DNA of 64,000 nucleotides from Mycolicibacterium xanthum. Its GTDB lineage: Bacteria > Actinomycetota > Actinomycetes > Mycobacteriales > Mycobacteriaceae. The translations under genes and the position numbers were made by a program. The stretch covers positions 1-64,000 of the forward strand of contig NZ_JAIFZS010000013.1 of assembly GCF_019710635.1 (NCBI RefSeq), given 5' to 3'. Below are positions 8,654-18,890 of this stretch, in pieces. The stretch's first letter is position 1; each line of letters starts with the position of its first letter. Below the pieces are notes generated by a model. The model searched no databases, was not told where the DNA came from, and saw only the letters and a list, made by a program, of their open reading frames with translations.

Positions 8654-9955
8654 GTGTTCTCGGAGACGCGCTATGCGATGAACGGGGACTTGCGCGTCGC
8701 GTATCGCGCGTCACGTGAGGGTGAGCGCGACATCGTATTCGTCCCGAACTGGTTCACGTGCTGCGAGCACCTCCCGGAGTTACCGTCCCTTCAAGGGTGG
8801 GTCGAGGCGATGACATCGCTTGGGCGACTGATCTTCTTCGATCAGCCGGGCACAGGAGTGTCAGATCCCGTCACGTCGGGCGCGCTACCGACGTTGGAGC
8901 AATGGGCCGACAGCATCACCGCGGTGCTCGACGATCTCGGCAGTCGCGACGCGGTCCTGCTCGCGAGCGCCGGCGCGGTTGCGACGGGGGCACTGTTCGC
9001 GGCGACACATCCGTCACGCACCACCGCGCTCGTGGTGCTCGAGGGCTACGCGTATCCAGCAAGTCCACGTACCGGCGAGGAAGTGCGGGCAGCGATGGTC
9101 GCGATGTGGGGGACGGGCGAGTTCAAACATGTCATGAATCCGGACATGCCGTGGAACGAAGAGATCCGGGCAGCGTGGGCCCGACAAGAACGCCTGGCGG
9201 CGAGCCCCGGGACCGTCGCCCTCATGCAGCCGTTGGTGTCCTTTCTGGACATGCGGGCGGTGCTTCCCACAGTCCGCGTGCCCACCCTCGTTCTCCACCA
9301 CAGCGACGATCCGCTGATCCCGCCCACGCTGGGCAAGTACGTCGCCGACCACATACCGGGTGCGAAGTACGTCGGGCTTCCAGGGCGCAACGTGCAACAC
9401 TTCGTCGAACCATGGCGGCCGTCCTTCCAGGAATTCGCCGAGTTCCTCACCGGCCACCAGGCCGACGTGGCCGATGATCGGGTTCTTGGCACCCTGCTCT
9501 TCACCGACATTGTCGACTCGACTCGCCGGGCAGCGGAGATGGGTGACCGGGACTGGCATGCGTTGCTCGATGCGCACGACGCCGTCGTCCGGTCGCAGCT
9601 GGCTCGTTTTCGAGGCCGTGAGGTGAACACGTCGGGCGATGGGTTCCTCGCGATGTTCGACGGCCCGCAGCGAGCGATCCGCTGCGCGATGGCAATTCGC
9701 GGCGCGGTGCAGTCCCTCGGCATCGAGGTGCGAGCCGGGCTGCACACCGGCGAGTGCGAGGTCCGTGGCGACGACATCGGCGGGATTGGCGTGCACATCG
9801 GCGCGCGGGTGAGCGCATTGGCCGCGCCGAACGAGGTGCTTGTGTCTAGCACGCTGCGCGACTTGGTGATCGGGTCAGGGTTGGAATTCGAGGAGCGCGG
9901 CTCACACGAACTCAAGGGCGTGCCCGGCGAATGGCGCCTCTTCGCCGTCGTGTAG
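8654..9955 (+). CDS. Alpha/beta-hydrolase-adenylyl cyclase fusion 1 (Rv1900c-like)
   Basis: The 433-residue protein has an N-terminal alpha/beta-hydrolase domain (about 1-265; candidate nucleophile Ser105 in LASAGA) and a C-terminal class III nucleotide cyclase domain (about 275-433). Metal ligands are Asp285 (FTDIVDST) and Asp329 (SGDGF). The substrate-selecting Lys is replaced by Asn325 and the transition-state Asn by His381, with Arg385 kept. These non-canonical residues recall M. tuberculosis Rv1900c/LipJ, which makes cAMP. The GTG start fits a leaderless transcript. A close paralogue follows in tandem. No membrane segment is seen, so it should be cytosolic. Confidence 0.88.
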   Translation: MFSETRYAMNGDLRVAYRASREGERDIVFVPNWFTCCEHLPELPSLQGWVEAMTSLGRLIFFDQPGTGVSDPVTSGALPTLEQWADSITAVLDDLGSRDAVLLASAGAVATGALFAATHPSRTTALVVLEGYAYPASPRTGEEVRAAMVAMWGTGEFKHVMNPDMPWNEEIRAAWARQERLAASPGTVALMQPLVSFLDMRAVLPTVRVPTLVLHHSDDPLIPPTLGKYVADHIPGAKYVGLPGRNVQHFVEPWRPSFQEFAEFLTGHQADVADDRVLGTLLFTDIVDSTRRAAEMGDRDWHALLDAHDAVVRSQLARFRGREVNTSGDGFLAMFDGPQRAIRCAMAIRGAVQSLGIEVRAGLHTGECEVRGDDIGGIGVHIGARVSALAAPNEVLVSSTLRDLVIGSGLEFEERGSHELKGVPGEWRLFAVV

Positions 9956-9971
9956 CTCTTGTGCACCCGGT

Positions 9972-10072
9972 AGCACCGACTAGCTGAAGAACCCTTCACG
10001 GGAACGCTTGTGATCAGCATAAACGCTGCCAATGCGCACCGCCCGACCCGTTCGTCGGCTTAGACTTCGGGC
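9972..10072 (+). promoter_or_regulatory. Duplicated leaderless promoter, copy 2
   Basis: This is the diverged second copy of the promoter block before the first cyclase gene. It ends in TAGACT (10061-10066), six bases and the GTG at 10073, exactly as in copy 1. The tandem duplication therefore included the promoter, and each paralogue can be transcribed on its own. Confidence 0.65.
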
Positions 10073-11383
10073 GTGTTCTCGGAGACGCGCTACGCGCTGA
10101 ACGGGGACTTGCGCGTCGCCTATCGCACGTCACGCGAAGGTCCTCGCGACATCGTGTACGTCCCGAACTGGTTCACAAATTGTGAGGTTGTCCCGGAGCT
10201 ACCGTCCGTTCAGGGGTGGGTCGAGGCGATGACATCGCTCGGTCGACTGATCTTCTTCGACCAGCCGGGCACCGGAGCATCCGATCCCGTCACACCGGAC
10301 GCGCTGCCGACTTTGGAGCAATGGGCCGACAGCATCACCGCGGTGCTCGACGACCTCGGGAGTCGCGAAGCGGTTCTCGTGGCGGTCGACGGAGCGTTCG
10401 CGCCCGCTGCGCTGTTCGCGGCGACACATCCGTCTCGCACCACCGCGCTGGTCGTGCTCGGCGGTTACGCAGATCCGGGTGGCACCCGACTCGTTCAAGA
10501 CGAAGTTCAAGCTGCGTGGGTCCACATGTGGGGTAGCGGGAAGGTTCAACATCTGTCTAATCCGGACATGCCGTGGAACGAGGAAATCCGGGCCACGTGG
10601 GCTCGAATGGAACGTCTCGCGGCGAGCCCAAGGACGTTAGCTCTGGCGATACCTCTCGTGACGGAAGTGGACGTGCGGGCGGTCCTTCCGACAGTCCGTG
10701 TGCCGACTCTGGTCGTCCAGCACTCCGACGACGTGATCATCCCGCCCGCGAAGGGCAAGTACATCGCCGACCACATACCCGACGCGAAATACGTTGAGCT
10801 GCCGGGCCGCAACTGGTACCACTTCGTTGAACCGTGGCGACCGTCCTTCGAGGCGATCCACGAGTTCCTTACCGGCCAGCAGGCTGACGTGGCCGATGAT
10901 CGGGTTCTCGCGACGGTGCTGTTCACCGACATCATGGGCTCGACGCACCGCGCCGCCGAGATAGGTGACCGCGACTGGCATGCCTTGCTTGATGCGCACG
11001 ACGCCGTCGTCCGGTCGCAGCTGGCTCGGTTTCGTGGCCGCGAGGTGAACACATCGGGCGACGGGTTCCTCGCGATGTTCGACGGCCCACAGCGAGCGAT
11101 CCGCTGCGCGATGGCAATTCGCGACGCGGTGAAGGCACTCGGCATCGAGGTGCGCGCCGGGTTGCATACCGGTGAGTGCGAAGTGCGCGGCGATGACATC
11201 GGCGGGATCGCCGTGCACATCGGCGCGCGAGTGAGCGCCCTGGCCGGGCCGAACGATGTGCTGGTGTCCAGCACGCTGCGCGACCTCGTGATCGGATCAG
11301 GGCTCGAGTTTCAGGAGCGCGGCGCTCATGAGCTCAAGGGTGTGCCCGGCGAGTGGCGTCTCTTCGCCGTCGCATCTGGGTAG
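10073..11383 (+). CDS. Alpha/beta-hydrolase-adenylyl cyclase fusion 2 (Rv1900c-like)
   Basis: A 436-residue tandem paralogue of the previous gene, nearly identical in the cyclase half (same Asn, His and Arg substitutions in EVNTSGDGF and VHIGARVSAL) and more diverged in the hydrolase half. The nucleophile-elbow Ser of copy 1 is Asp106 here (VAVDGA), as in dehalogenase- or epoxide-hydrolase-type members of the fold, so the two hydrolase domains may do different chemistry or copy 2 may only bind ligand. The GTG start is leaderless-type. It is convergent with the gene fragments at 11.4-11.7 kb. Confidence 0.87.
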   Translation: MFSETRYALNGDLRVAYRTSREGPRDIVYVPNWFTNCEVVPELPSVQGWVEAMTSLGRLIFFDQPGTGASDPVTPDALPTLEQWADSITAVLDDLGSREAVLVAVDGAFAPAALFAATHPSRTTALVVLGGYADPGGTRLVQDEVQAAWVHMWGSGKVQHLSNPDMPWNEEIRATWARMERLAASPRTLALAIPLVTEVDVRAVLPTVRVPTLVVQHSDDVIIPPAKGKYIADHIPDAKYVELPGRNWYHFVEPWRPSFEAIHEFLTGQQADVADDRVLATVLFTDIMGSTHRAAEIGDRDWHALLDAHDAVVRSQLARFRGREVNTSGDGFLAMFDGPQRAIRCAMAIRDAVKALGIEVRAGLHTGECEVRGDDIGGIAVHIGARVSALAGPNDVLVSSTLRDLVIGSGLEFQERGAHELKGVPGEWRLFAVASG

Positions 11384-11397
11384 CGGTGGGTTCCGGC

Positions 11398-11607
11398 GAA
11401 TTGATTTCGCCTTGTCGCAAGCGCCTGTGCACTCGATGGGTACGGCAGTAGTGCTCGAGGCGGGACGCGTTGGGAGACCCCGAACGGCCAGGGCTGGGTG
11501 TTGTCGATGTCGCAGCCCGCCACCGGGGCGTCACACCCAGGCCGACGGCAGGTCAGGTCACGCCGGCACAGGAACTCCGAGAGCCTCGGCACGGCCGTAA
11601 TCTGCGG
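11398..11607 (-). pseudogene. Fragment of a DUF222/13E12-type HNH endonuclease
   Basis: A minus-strand segment reads LSEFLCRRDLTCRRPGCDAP and then CDIDNTQPWPFG, which matches the C-terminal HNH part of the mycobacterial 13E12 repeat family (normally CxxPGC...CDIDHT). It then needs a frame change to continue as NASRLEHYCRTHRVHRRL. The expected His of the DHT motif is Asn, and both the N-terminal DUF222 domain and the true C-terminus are missing. It is a dead remnant between two unrelated loci. Confidence 0.65.
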
Positions 11608-11721
11608 TTAGAACAACTGGTCCGGCAGCGCAACGGAGTCGAAGCCGATGTCCTCGGCGGTTCTGGCGAGCGCGACGAGTTGGTCGAGAGGACCCATCGC
11701 GATGCTGCAGGTGTACTGCAC
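11608..11721 (-). pseudogene. N-terminal stub of an LLM-class F420-type oxidoreductase
   Basis: Two bases after the ltp3 stop, a GTG opens a 37-codon frame with the segment GPLDQLVALARTAEDIGFDS, followed by VALPDQLF and a TAA. This is the typical first beta-alpha unit of a luciferase-like F420-dependent oxidoreductase. The remaining roughly 300 residues are absent and the HNH fragment begins at once. The intact gene was presumably the last member of the ltp operon and was cut off by a rearrangement. Confidence 0.6.
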
Positions 11722-11723
11722 CG

Positions 11724-12916
<1,193 letters not shown>

Positions 12917-12917
<1 letters not shown>

Positions 12918-13984
12918 CAGTTCTTGCCTTCCAGGACTGCTACCAGGTTCTGTTGCAGCGCAGGCCCGCTCGTCGAATGGGCCAGCACGCGCGAGGCGTT
13001 GCCGTCGAAGATGTGCCGGGCGGCGAAACCGATCCGCTCCAGCCCGGCGGAGAACATCGGGTTGGCGGCCAGCGCACCGCCGGACGGGTTGATTTTCGTC
13101 GACCCGTTCAGCCCGATCGCCTCGGTGAGGATCAGCTGCTGGTGGCTGAACGGTGCGTAGAGCTCGGCGACGTCGATGGAGCCGGTATCCCCGCCGGTGG
13201 CAGCCGCGGCCGAGGCCGTGGTCGACGGTGAGGTGGTGAGGTCCCTGGCGCCCAACACCGGTGTCTCGATGCGGTGTTCGATTCCGGTGATCCAGGCCGG
13301 GTTCTCGCGCAGCTCGCGGGCACGGTCGCCGGCGGCCAGCACGATCGCCGATGCGCCGTCGGTGATCGGTGCGATGTCGTGGCGCCGCAATGGATCCGCG
13401 AAGAACGGGCGGTCCAGCAGGTCCTCGACGGAGTCGGCCGGCTCGACCGAGTCGGTCCGCGCGGCCGCAGCCATCGAGTCCAGCGCGACCTGGGCCATGT
13501 CCGCTGCGCTCCACTTTCCGGCATCCAGGCCGAAACGCGCCTGCAGCCCGGCCATCGACACCGAGTCCGGCCACAGCGGGGCCACCGTGTAGGGGTCGGT
13601 CTGCAGGGCCAGCACCCGGCGCAGCGTGCCCGCCGAGGACTTGCCGAACCCGTACACCAGCGCGGTCTGCACCTCGCCGGTCAGGATCTTGATATAGGCC
13701 TCGTAGAGCGCCCACGCGGCGTCCATCTCGACGTGGGACTCGTTGATCGGGGGTACCGCGCCGATCGAGTCGATCGCCGAGATGAACGAAAATGCTCTTC
13801 CGGCAAGATAATCCGAGGATCCTGAGCACCAGAAGCCGATGTCGGTCTGCTCGAGGCCCAGCTCGTCGTAGAGTTGATGGAAACACGGCATCAGCATCTC
13901 GACGCCGTTGGTGGTGCCGTCGGTGCGGCGCACATGTGGCGCGTGTGCGAAGCCCACCACTGCAACTGAATCATTCAGGGTCAT
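12917..13984 (-). CDS. ltp4: Thiolase-fold lipid-transfer protein Ltp4
   Basis: The 355-residue thiolase-superfamily protein corresponds to Rv3522. It is required together with ltp3 for C24-branched side-chain removal in Rhodococcus. A Cys occurs early (IGFWCSGSSDYL), but the segment aligned to the classical nucleophile (NESHVEMDAAWALYEAY) lacks it. The C-terminal motif NPSGGALAANPMFSAG is conserved with Ltp3. The two proteins probably act together with the adjacent DUF35 partner on steroid acyl-CoA. The ATG is 9 bp downstream of the DUF35 stop. Confidence 0.88.
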
Positions 13985-13993
13985 AAGGTCCCT

Positions 13994-14983
13994 TTACAGG
14001 TGGTGCTTGTAGGAGTCGTAGTCGGCGTCCGGCTCGCCGGTCGGCCGGAAGTAGTCGATGTTGTCGATACCCAGGCCCCACTCCTCGCGAGGCTTCCACA
14101 CCGCCTGCACCCGCATGCCCATCCGGACGTCGGCCGGATCGATCTCGGTGACCAGGTGCAGGAACGGGATGTCGGCGCCGTCCAGTAATACATATGCCGC
14201 GACGTAGGGCGGTTTGATGCGCTGGCCCGGGAACGGGATGTTGATGATCGCGAAGGTCGTCACGGTGCCCTTGTCGGACAGCTCGACGTACTCGTCGAGT
14301 TCCAGGCCGGTGGCCGGATCGGCTTCCTTGGGCGGGAAATAGACCTTCCCGGTCCCGTCGGTGCGCGCGCCGAGCAGCTTGCCCTCCTCGAGTGCCCGCA
14401 GGAATGTGGACTCGGGAAGCGAAGCGGTGTGCTGGATCTCGATGCTTGAGGGAGCCACCTGAATCGCCACCGGGTCGAGGTCGACCGGCGGCCCCTCGGG
14501 TTCGGCCTGATCGCCGAGCGCGAAGTAGGCGATATCGGTGATCGCGCCGACGGGCTCGTCGACCCAGTGCGCGTGCACCCGCACGCCGGTGCCGACCGCG
14601 TCGGCGGAGTCGGCGGCCACGGCGTGCAGCATCGGGGTGTCGGCGCCGTCGAGTTTGATCAGCGCCCACGCGAACGGGCGGTCCAGCGGCTGCCCCTCAA
14701 GGAGGAACTGCTGCCACGTCCACGACACCACCGTCCCCACGCCGGCGACCGGCACCACCTCGGTCAGGGGCTCGTAGGTGACGGGGTCATACTCAGCGGG
14801 CGGAACCAGTACGCGCCCGTCCGATCCGCGCACGCCGATGATACGTCGTTCGCGCAGGGCGGTGAAGAACTGGGACAGCAGTGGACCTACTGAACGGGTG
14901 TAGTCGAATGAGAGCTTCAGCGGCGCTGACAACGGCTTCTCATGAGGGTCGATCTGCACCGGGCTGCCTTTGCTGGTGGTCAC
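13994..14983 (-). CDS. Tandem DUF35/OB-fold protein, Rv3521-like
   Basis: The 329-residue protein has two DUF35-like OB-fold halves (about 30-165 and 185-320), each with the pattern LPPA/FPPKEADP, a central beta core and a hydrophobic DGADTP/DGADIP turn. The CxxC zinc ribbon of typical DUF35 proteins is missing. DUF35 proteins pair with thiolase-fold enzymes and activate them (as in Ltp2-ChsH2), so this is the likely partner of Ltp3/Ltp4. I chose the GTG at 14983; KstR operator 3 lies 10 bp upstream, so the frame open beyond it is unlikely to be translated. Confidence 0.82.
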   Translation of the reverse strand: MTTSKGSPVQIDPHEKPLSAPLKLSFDYTRSVGPLLSQFFTALRERRIIGVRGSDGRVLVPPAEYDPVTYEPLTEVVPVAGVGTVVSWTWQQFLLEGQPLDRPFAWALIKLDGADTPMLHAVAADSADAVGTGVRVHAHWVDEPVGAITDIAYFALGDQAEPEGPPVDLDPVAIQVAPSSIEIQHTASLPESTFLRALEEGKLLGARTDGTGKVYFPPKEADPATGLELDEYVELSDKGTVTTFAIINIPFPGQRIKPPYVAAYVLLDGADIPFLHLVTEIDPADVRMGMRVQAVWKPREEWGLGIDNIDYFRPTGEPDADYDSYKHHL

Positions 14984-14992
14984 GGCATCGAG

Positions 14993-15006
14993 TAGAACAG
15001 GTTCTA
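14993..15006. promoter_or_regulatory. KstR-type operator 3
   Basis: TAGAACAGGTTCTA fits TnnAACnnGTTnnA with symmetric arms. It lies between the divergent DUF35-ltp4-ltp3 operon (start 10 bp away) and the LLM oxidoreductase gene (start 36 bp away) and can control both. Confidence 0.82.
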
Positions 15007-15041
15007 AGAATGGTTTCAACCATGTGTCTGGAGGCGGACCG

Positions 15042-16073
15042 ATGAAGCTGGGCTTGCAGCTCGGGTACTGGGGTGCGCAGCCCCCGACCAACCACGCCGA
15101 ACTGGTGGCCACGGCCGAAGACTCCGGGTTCGACACCGTGTTCACCGCCGAGGCGTGGGGGTCGGACGCCTACACGACGCTGGCCTGGTGGGGGCGCGAG
15201 ACCAGCAGGATGCGGCTGGGCACATCGGTGATCCAACTGTCGGCGCGCACTCCGACGGCCTGTGCGATGGCGGCGCTGACGCTGGATCATCTGTCCGGGG
15301 GCCGGCACATCCTGGGCCTGGGAGTGTCCGGGCCGCAGGTGGTGGAGGGCTGGTACGGCGCCAAATTCCCCAAGCCGCTGGCCCGCACCCGGGAGTACAT
15401 CGACATCCTGCGCCAGGTCTGGGCACGTGAGGCCCCGGTGCGCAGCGACGGCCCGCACTATCCGTTGCCGCTGACCGGCGAGGGGACCTCCGGTCTCGGT
15501 AAGAGCCTCAAGCCGATCACCCACCCGTTGCGTGCCGACATCCCGGTGATGCTCGGCGCCGAGGGGCCCAAGAACGTCGCGCTGGCCGCCGAGATCTGTG
15601 ACGGCTGGCTGCCGATCTTCTACTCCCCGCGCATCGCGCCGATGTACAACGAATGGCTCGACGAAGGGTTCGCCCGCCCCGGCGCGCGGCGCACCCGGGA
15701 GACCTTCGAGATCTGCGCGACGGCCCAGGTCGTCGTAACCGACGACCGGCCCGAGATCATGGAGTTGATCAAGCCGCACCTGGCGCTGTACATGGGCGGG
15801 ATGGGTGCCGAGGACACCAACTTCCACGCCGACGTGTACCGCCGGATGGGATACGCGGAGGTGGTCGACGACGTCACCACACTGTTCCGGTCGGGCCGCA
15901 AGGAGGAGGCGGCCACGGTGATCCCCGACGAACTGGTCGACGACTCGGCGATCGTCGGGGACCTCGCCTACGTGCAGCAGCAGATCAAGGCCTGGGAGGC
16001 TGCCGGGGTGACGATGATGGTGGTCGGGGCCCGCTCACCCGAACAGATCCGCGATCTGGCCGCGCTGATCTGA
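15042..16073 (+). CDS. LLM-class F420-dependent oxidoreductase, Rv3520c-like
   Basis: The 343-residue luciferase-like TIM-barrel protein begins MKLGLQLGYWGAQPP and ends MMVVGARSPEQIRDLA, as in the F420-dependent family; M. tuberculosis Rv3520c holds the same position. It would transfer hydride between coenzyme F420 and a sterol intermediate, but the step is not assigned. The ATG at 15042 has GGAGG eight bases upstream. It is divergent from the DUF35 gene across KstR operator 3. The next gene has its own KstR operator. Confidence 0.87.
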   Translation: MKLGLQLGYWGAQPPTNHAELVATAEDSGFDTVFTAEAWGSDAYTTLAWWGRETSRMRLGTSVIQLSARTPTACAMAALTLDHLSGGRHILGLGVSGPQVVEGWYGAKFPKPLARTREYIDILRQVWAREAPVRSDGPHYPLPLTGEGTSGLGKSLKPITHPLRADIPVMLGAEGPKNVALAAEICDGWLPIFYSPRIAPMYNEWLDEGFARPGARRTRETFEICATAQVVVTDDRPEIMELIKPHLALYMGGMGAEDTNFHADVYRRMGYAEVVDDVTTLFRSGRKEEAATVIPDELVDDSAIVGDLAYVQQQIKAWEAAGVTMMVVGARSPEQIRDLAALI

Positions 16074-16104
16074 GGCCGAGAGTAGACACTTCTTGCCGAC
16101 TGTC

Positions 16105-16118
16105 TAGAACACGTTCTA
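16105..16118. promoter_or_regulatory. KstR-type operator 4
   Basis: TAGAACACGTTCTA, with symmetry extended by C and G on each side (16104-16119), is the cleanest KstR site in the window. Its last bases overlap the TAGATT -10 hexamer (16117-16122) of the downstream gene. Confidence 0.85.
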
Positions 16119-16122
16119 GATT
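16117..16122 (+). promoter_or_regulatory. -10 element of a leaderless promoter
   Basis: TAGATT is followed by six bases and the GTG at 16129, so transcription should begin at the start codon. The hexamer overlaps KstR operator 4, which gives direct repression. Confidence 0.6.
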
Positions 16123-16128
16123 GGCGGT

Positions 16129-16878
16129 GTGACTCACGACACCGCCGTCTCGCGCCACACCATCGCCGGCACTGTCCTGACCATGCCGGTGCGGGTCCGT
16201 ACCGCACAGCAGCACACCGCGATGTTCGTCGTGGACGCCGACCCCGCCCAGCGCATGATCGACTACAGCGGCCTGCGGGTGTGCCGCTTCGGCCGGGGGG
16301 CCCGCCGCGCGCTCGTCGTGCTGATGCTGATGCACTACGACGACACCGACCTCGGTCGGTACTACGAGTACGGGACCAACGTGATGGTCGATCCGCCGGG
16401 AACCCCGCCCTCCAAAGCGAGCGGATTCAGCGCCCTGCAATCGGCCGGTGCGTTCGTCCACCACCTGCCCGTCGATCAGGCCTTCACGCTGGAGGCCGGC
16501 CGCACCATCTGGGGCTACCCCAAGGTGATGGCCGACTTCACCGTCCGCAACGGCCGCCAGTTCGGGTTCGACGTGACGATCGACGGCCGGCTGGCGGTGA
16601 GCATGGAGTTCCGGCCCGGCCTGCCGGTGCCGTCGGCCTTCACCTCCCGCAGGCAGGTGCACTCGACGTACTCGCACCTCGACGGCGTCACCCGGGAGAC
16701 ACCGGGGGAGATGGTGATGTCCGGGGTGCGCTACCGGCCGGGTGGCGTCTCGCTGCGGCTCGGTGACCACCCCTATGCTGCCGAGCTCGCTGCGCTGGGA
16801 TTGCCCAAACGGGCCCTGGTGTCGAGCTCGGCTGCCAACGTGGACATGACATTCGGCGACGCCAAGGAGATCGCGTGA
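16129..16878 (+). CDS. Acetoacetate-decarboxylase-like protein, Rv3519-like
   Basis: A 249-residue member of the acetoacetate decarboxylase superfamily. The central segment YEYGTNVMV...GRTIWGYPKV matches the family's beta-barrel core (typically EIWGFPKK). The classic catalytic Lys neighbourhood is not clear to me, so decarboxylase activity is not claimed. It matches Rv3519 by position. The GTG start is set by the leaderless promoter under KstR operator 4. Its stop overlaps the cyp142 GTG by four bases, so the pair is co-translated. Confidence 0.78.
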   Translation: MTHDTAVSRHTIAGTVLTMPVRVRTAQQHTAMFVVDADPAQRMIDYSGLRVCRFGRGARRALVVLMLMHYDDTDLGRYYEYGTNVMVDPPGTPPSKASGFSALQSAGAFVHHLPVDQAFTLEAGRTIWGYPKVMADFTVRNGRQFGFDVTIDGRLAVSMEFRPGLPVPSAFTSRRQVHSTYSHLDGVTRETPGEMVMSGVRYRPGGVSLRLGDHPYAAELAALGLPKRALVSSSAANVDMTFGDAKEIA

Positions 16879-18083
16879 CGACTTTTGCCTCCACCAAGCC
16901 CGATGTGGACCTGGCCGACGGCCGGTTCTACGCCGACGGCAACGCGCGGGAGGCCTACCGGTGGATGCGGGCCAACCAGCCGGTTTTCCGGGACCGCAAC
17001 GGGCTGGCGGCCGCGGCGAGCTATCAGGCCGTGCTGGACGCCGAACGCGACCCTGAGTTGTTCTCCAGCGCCGGCGGGATCCGGCCGGACCAGGGCGGCA
17101 TGCCGTACATGATCGACATGGACGACCCGGCACACCTGCTGCGGCGCAAGCTCGTCAACGCCGGCTTCACCCGCAAGCGCGTGATGGACAAGGTGCCGTC
17201 GATCGAGGCGCTGTGCGACACGCTCATCGACGCGGTCTGCGAGAAAGGCGAGTGCGACTTCGTCCGCGACATCGCCGCCCCGCTGCCGATGGCGGTCATC
17301 GGCGACATGCTCGGGGTGCTGCCCGAGGAGCGCGAGATGCTGCTGACCTGGTCCGACGAACTGGTCGGCGGGCTGAGTTCACACCTCGACGAGCTCACCA
17401 TCCAGAAGGTGATGGACACCTTCGCGGCCTACACCGCGTTCACGATGGAGGTCATCGCCAAGCGGCGGGCAGAGCCGACCGACGACCTGTTCTCCATCTT
17501 GGTGAACTCGGAGGTCGAGGGTCAGCGGATGTCCGACGACGAGATCGTCATGGAGACCCTGCTGATCCTGATCGGCGGAGACGAGACCACCCGCCACACG
17601 CTGTCCGGCGGCACCGAGCAGTTGCTGCGCCACCACGATCAGTGGGACGCCATGGTCGCGGATGAGGAGCTGCTGCCCGGCGCGATCGAGGAAATGCTGC
17701 GTTGGACGTCGCCGGTGAAGAACATGTGCCGGACGCTGACCGCCGACACCGTCTTCCACGGCACCGAGCTCAAGGCCGGCGAGAAGATCATGCTGATGTT
17801 CGAGTCGGCCAACTTCGACGAGTCGGTGTTCGGCGATCCCGAGGTCTTCCGCATCGACCGCAACCCGAACAGCCACCTGGCGTTCGGCTTCGGCACCCAC
17901 TTCTGCCTCGGTAACCAGCTAGCACGCCTCGAGCTCAAGACGATGCTGTCGCGGGTGCTGCAGCGGATGCCCGATCTGCGGCTGGCCGACGAGTCGGGGC
18001 TGCCACTGCGCCCGGCGAACTTCGTCAGCGGGCTGGAGTCCATGCCGGTGGTGTTCACCCCGTCGGCCCCGGTGCGCGGCTGA
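16875..18083 (+). CDS. cyp142: Cytochrome P450 CYP142 (sterol C26/27 hydroxylase)
   Basis: The 402-residue P450 closely follows M. tuberculosis CYP142A1 (Rv3518c), which oxidises the terminal side-chain carbon of cholesterol/cholestenone to the acid. The haem-ligand loop FGFGTHFCLGNQLARLE is present near residue 340, the I-helix acid/Thr pair is GGDETTRH, and the K-helix ExxR is EEMLR. It is cytosolic and needs a ferredoxin partner such as FdxD. It overlaps the upstream gene by four bases (GTGA) and ends in front of a palindromic element. Confidence 0.95.
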   Translation: MTTFASTKPDVDLADGRFYADGNAREAYRWMRANQPVFRDRNGLAAAASYQAVLDAERDPELFSSAGGIRPDQGGMPYMIDMDDPAHLLRRKLVNAGFTRKRVMDKVPSIEALCDTLIDAVCEKGECDFVRDIAAPLPMAVIGDMLGVLPEEREMLLTWSDELVGGLSSHLDELTIQKVMDTFAAYTAFTMEVIAKRRAEPTDDLFSILVNSEVEGQRMSDDEIVMETLLILIGGDETTRHTLSGGTEQLLRHHDQWDAMVADEELLPGAIEEMLRWTSPVKNMCRTLTADTVFHGTELKAGEKIMLMFESANFDESVFGDPEVFRIDRNPNSHLAFGFGTHFCLGNQLARLELKTMLSRVLQRMPDLRLADESGLPLRPANFVSGLESMPVVFTPSAPVRG

Positions 18084-18100
18084 GTTCCCGCGCCTATTCC

Positions 18101-18189
18101 CCGCCGAACTCGCATTCCGGCAGGGCTCTTCTCGCACTTTTTCTGCCGGAATGCCATTTCGGCGGTAACACCGAATGCCATTTCGGCGG
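18101..18189. repeat. Palindromic element copy 1, with duplicated right arm
   Basis: A 65-bp element (18101-18165) has 23-nt arms (left ccgccgaa...cattccggcag, right its near-complement) around a loop with a T run. The last 17 bp of the right arm are repeated exactly at 18173-18189. The element lies between the convergent cyp142 and HD genes and could terminate both transcripts. A copy with five mismatches, in the same orientation, lies at 33683-33747, after the giant gene. Confidence 0.75.
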
Positions 18190-18199
18190 CGGGTAGGGG

Positions 18200-18772
18200 T
18201 CAGTGCAGGTACGGGTCGGAGTGCCCGAGTGTGCGGAGGCGTCGCCTGACCCGGGCGGCGGCGGCGCGGATGTAGTCGTCGCGTTGGGGATTGGCCAGCG
18301 CTCCCGGCGATGTCGGACCGTGACGTGCCAGCTTCTCCCGCAGCCGTTTGGACACCGTGATGAACGAGCCGTCCTGTTGGGCGGTGTTGTCGGCTGTGGT
18401 CAGGACATCGGAGGACGCGTCCTCGACGAACTCGAACGTCCGCAGCTCGTCCGTCAGCTCCCAGACCTTCGCGACGAATCGACTACCGGAATGGTGGGCC
18501 ACCAGATCGCAGACCGTCCCGGGCCAGCCCTCGTCGCGCAGGTACAGCGCGCCGTCGAGCGGATGGAATCCCGACTGCCGCAAGGCCGGCAGATATCCGA
18601 TGTCGTGCAGCCAGCCGGCCGCGACCAGAGCCTCGGCCTCTGCCACGGGCACGGTCACGGCGAGCACTTCGGATCGGGTGGCGACGGCTTCGACATGCGA
18701 CAACCGCACCGGCTCGTCCCGCATCAGATCGGTGGCGAGAGCTCGGGCCTGCGACGCGAGTGTCCCGGTCAC
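18200..18772 (-). CDS. HD-domain protein
   Basis: About 190 residues with an HD-type metal-dependent phosphohydrolase core: GWLHDIGYLP supplies the HD pair, VAHHSG a downstream His pair, and TTADN a later Asp. Such domains hydrolyse nucleotides or cyclic nucleotides, so a link to the cyclases nearby is possible but unproven. I favour the GTG at 18772 because TAGCTT (18780-18785, minus strand) lies seven bases upstream, a leaderless pattern; a TTG at 18808 would extend it. It diverges from the giant gene by about 120 bp. Confidence 0.75.
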   Translation of the reverse strand: MTGTLASQARALATDLMRDEPVRLSHVEAVATRSEVLAVTVPVAEAEALVAAGWLHDIGYLPALRQSGFHPLDGALYLRDEGWPGTVCDLVAHHSGSRFVAKVWELTDELRTFEFVEDASSDVLTTADNTAQQDGSFITVSKRLREKLARHGPTSPGALANPQRDDYIRAAAARVRRRLRTLGHSDPYLH

Positions 18773-18890
18773 AATTCCCAAGCTAGCGACCCACCCGGGC
18801 CCCGGCAATCGCGCAGCGGTCGGGCCCGTCGACCGGGACCTTTACCGGACCTTGACCGTGTGGTGAATCCGCCCGCCGACCATCGAAAGC

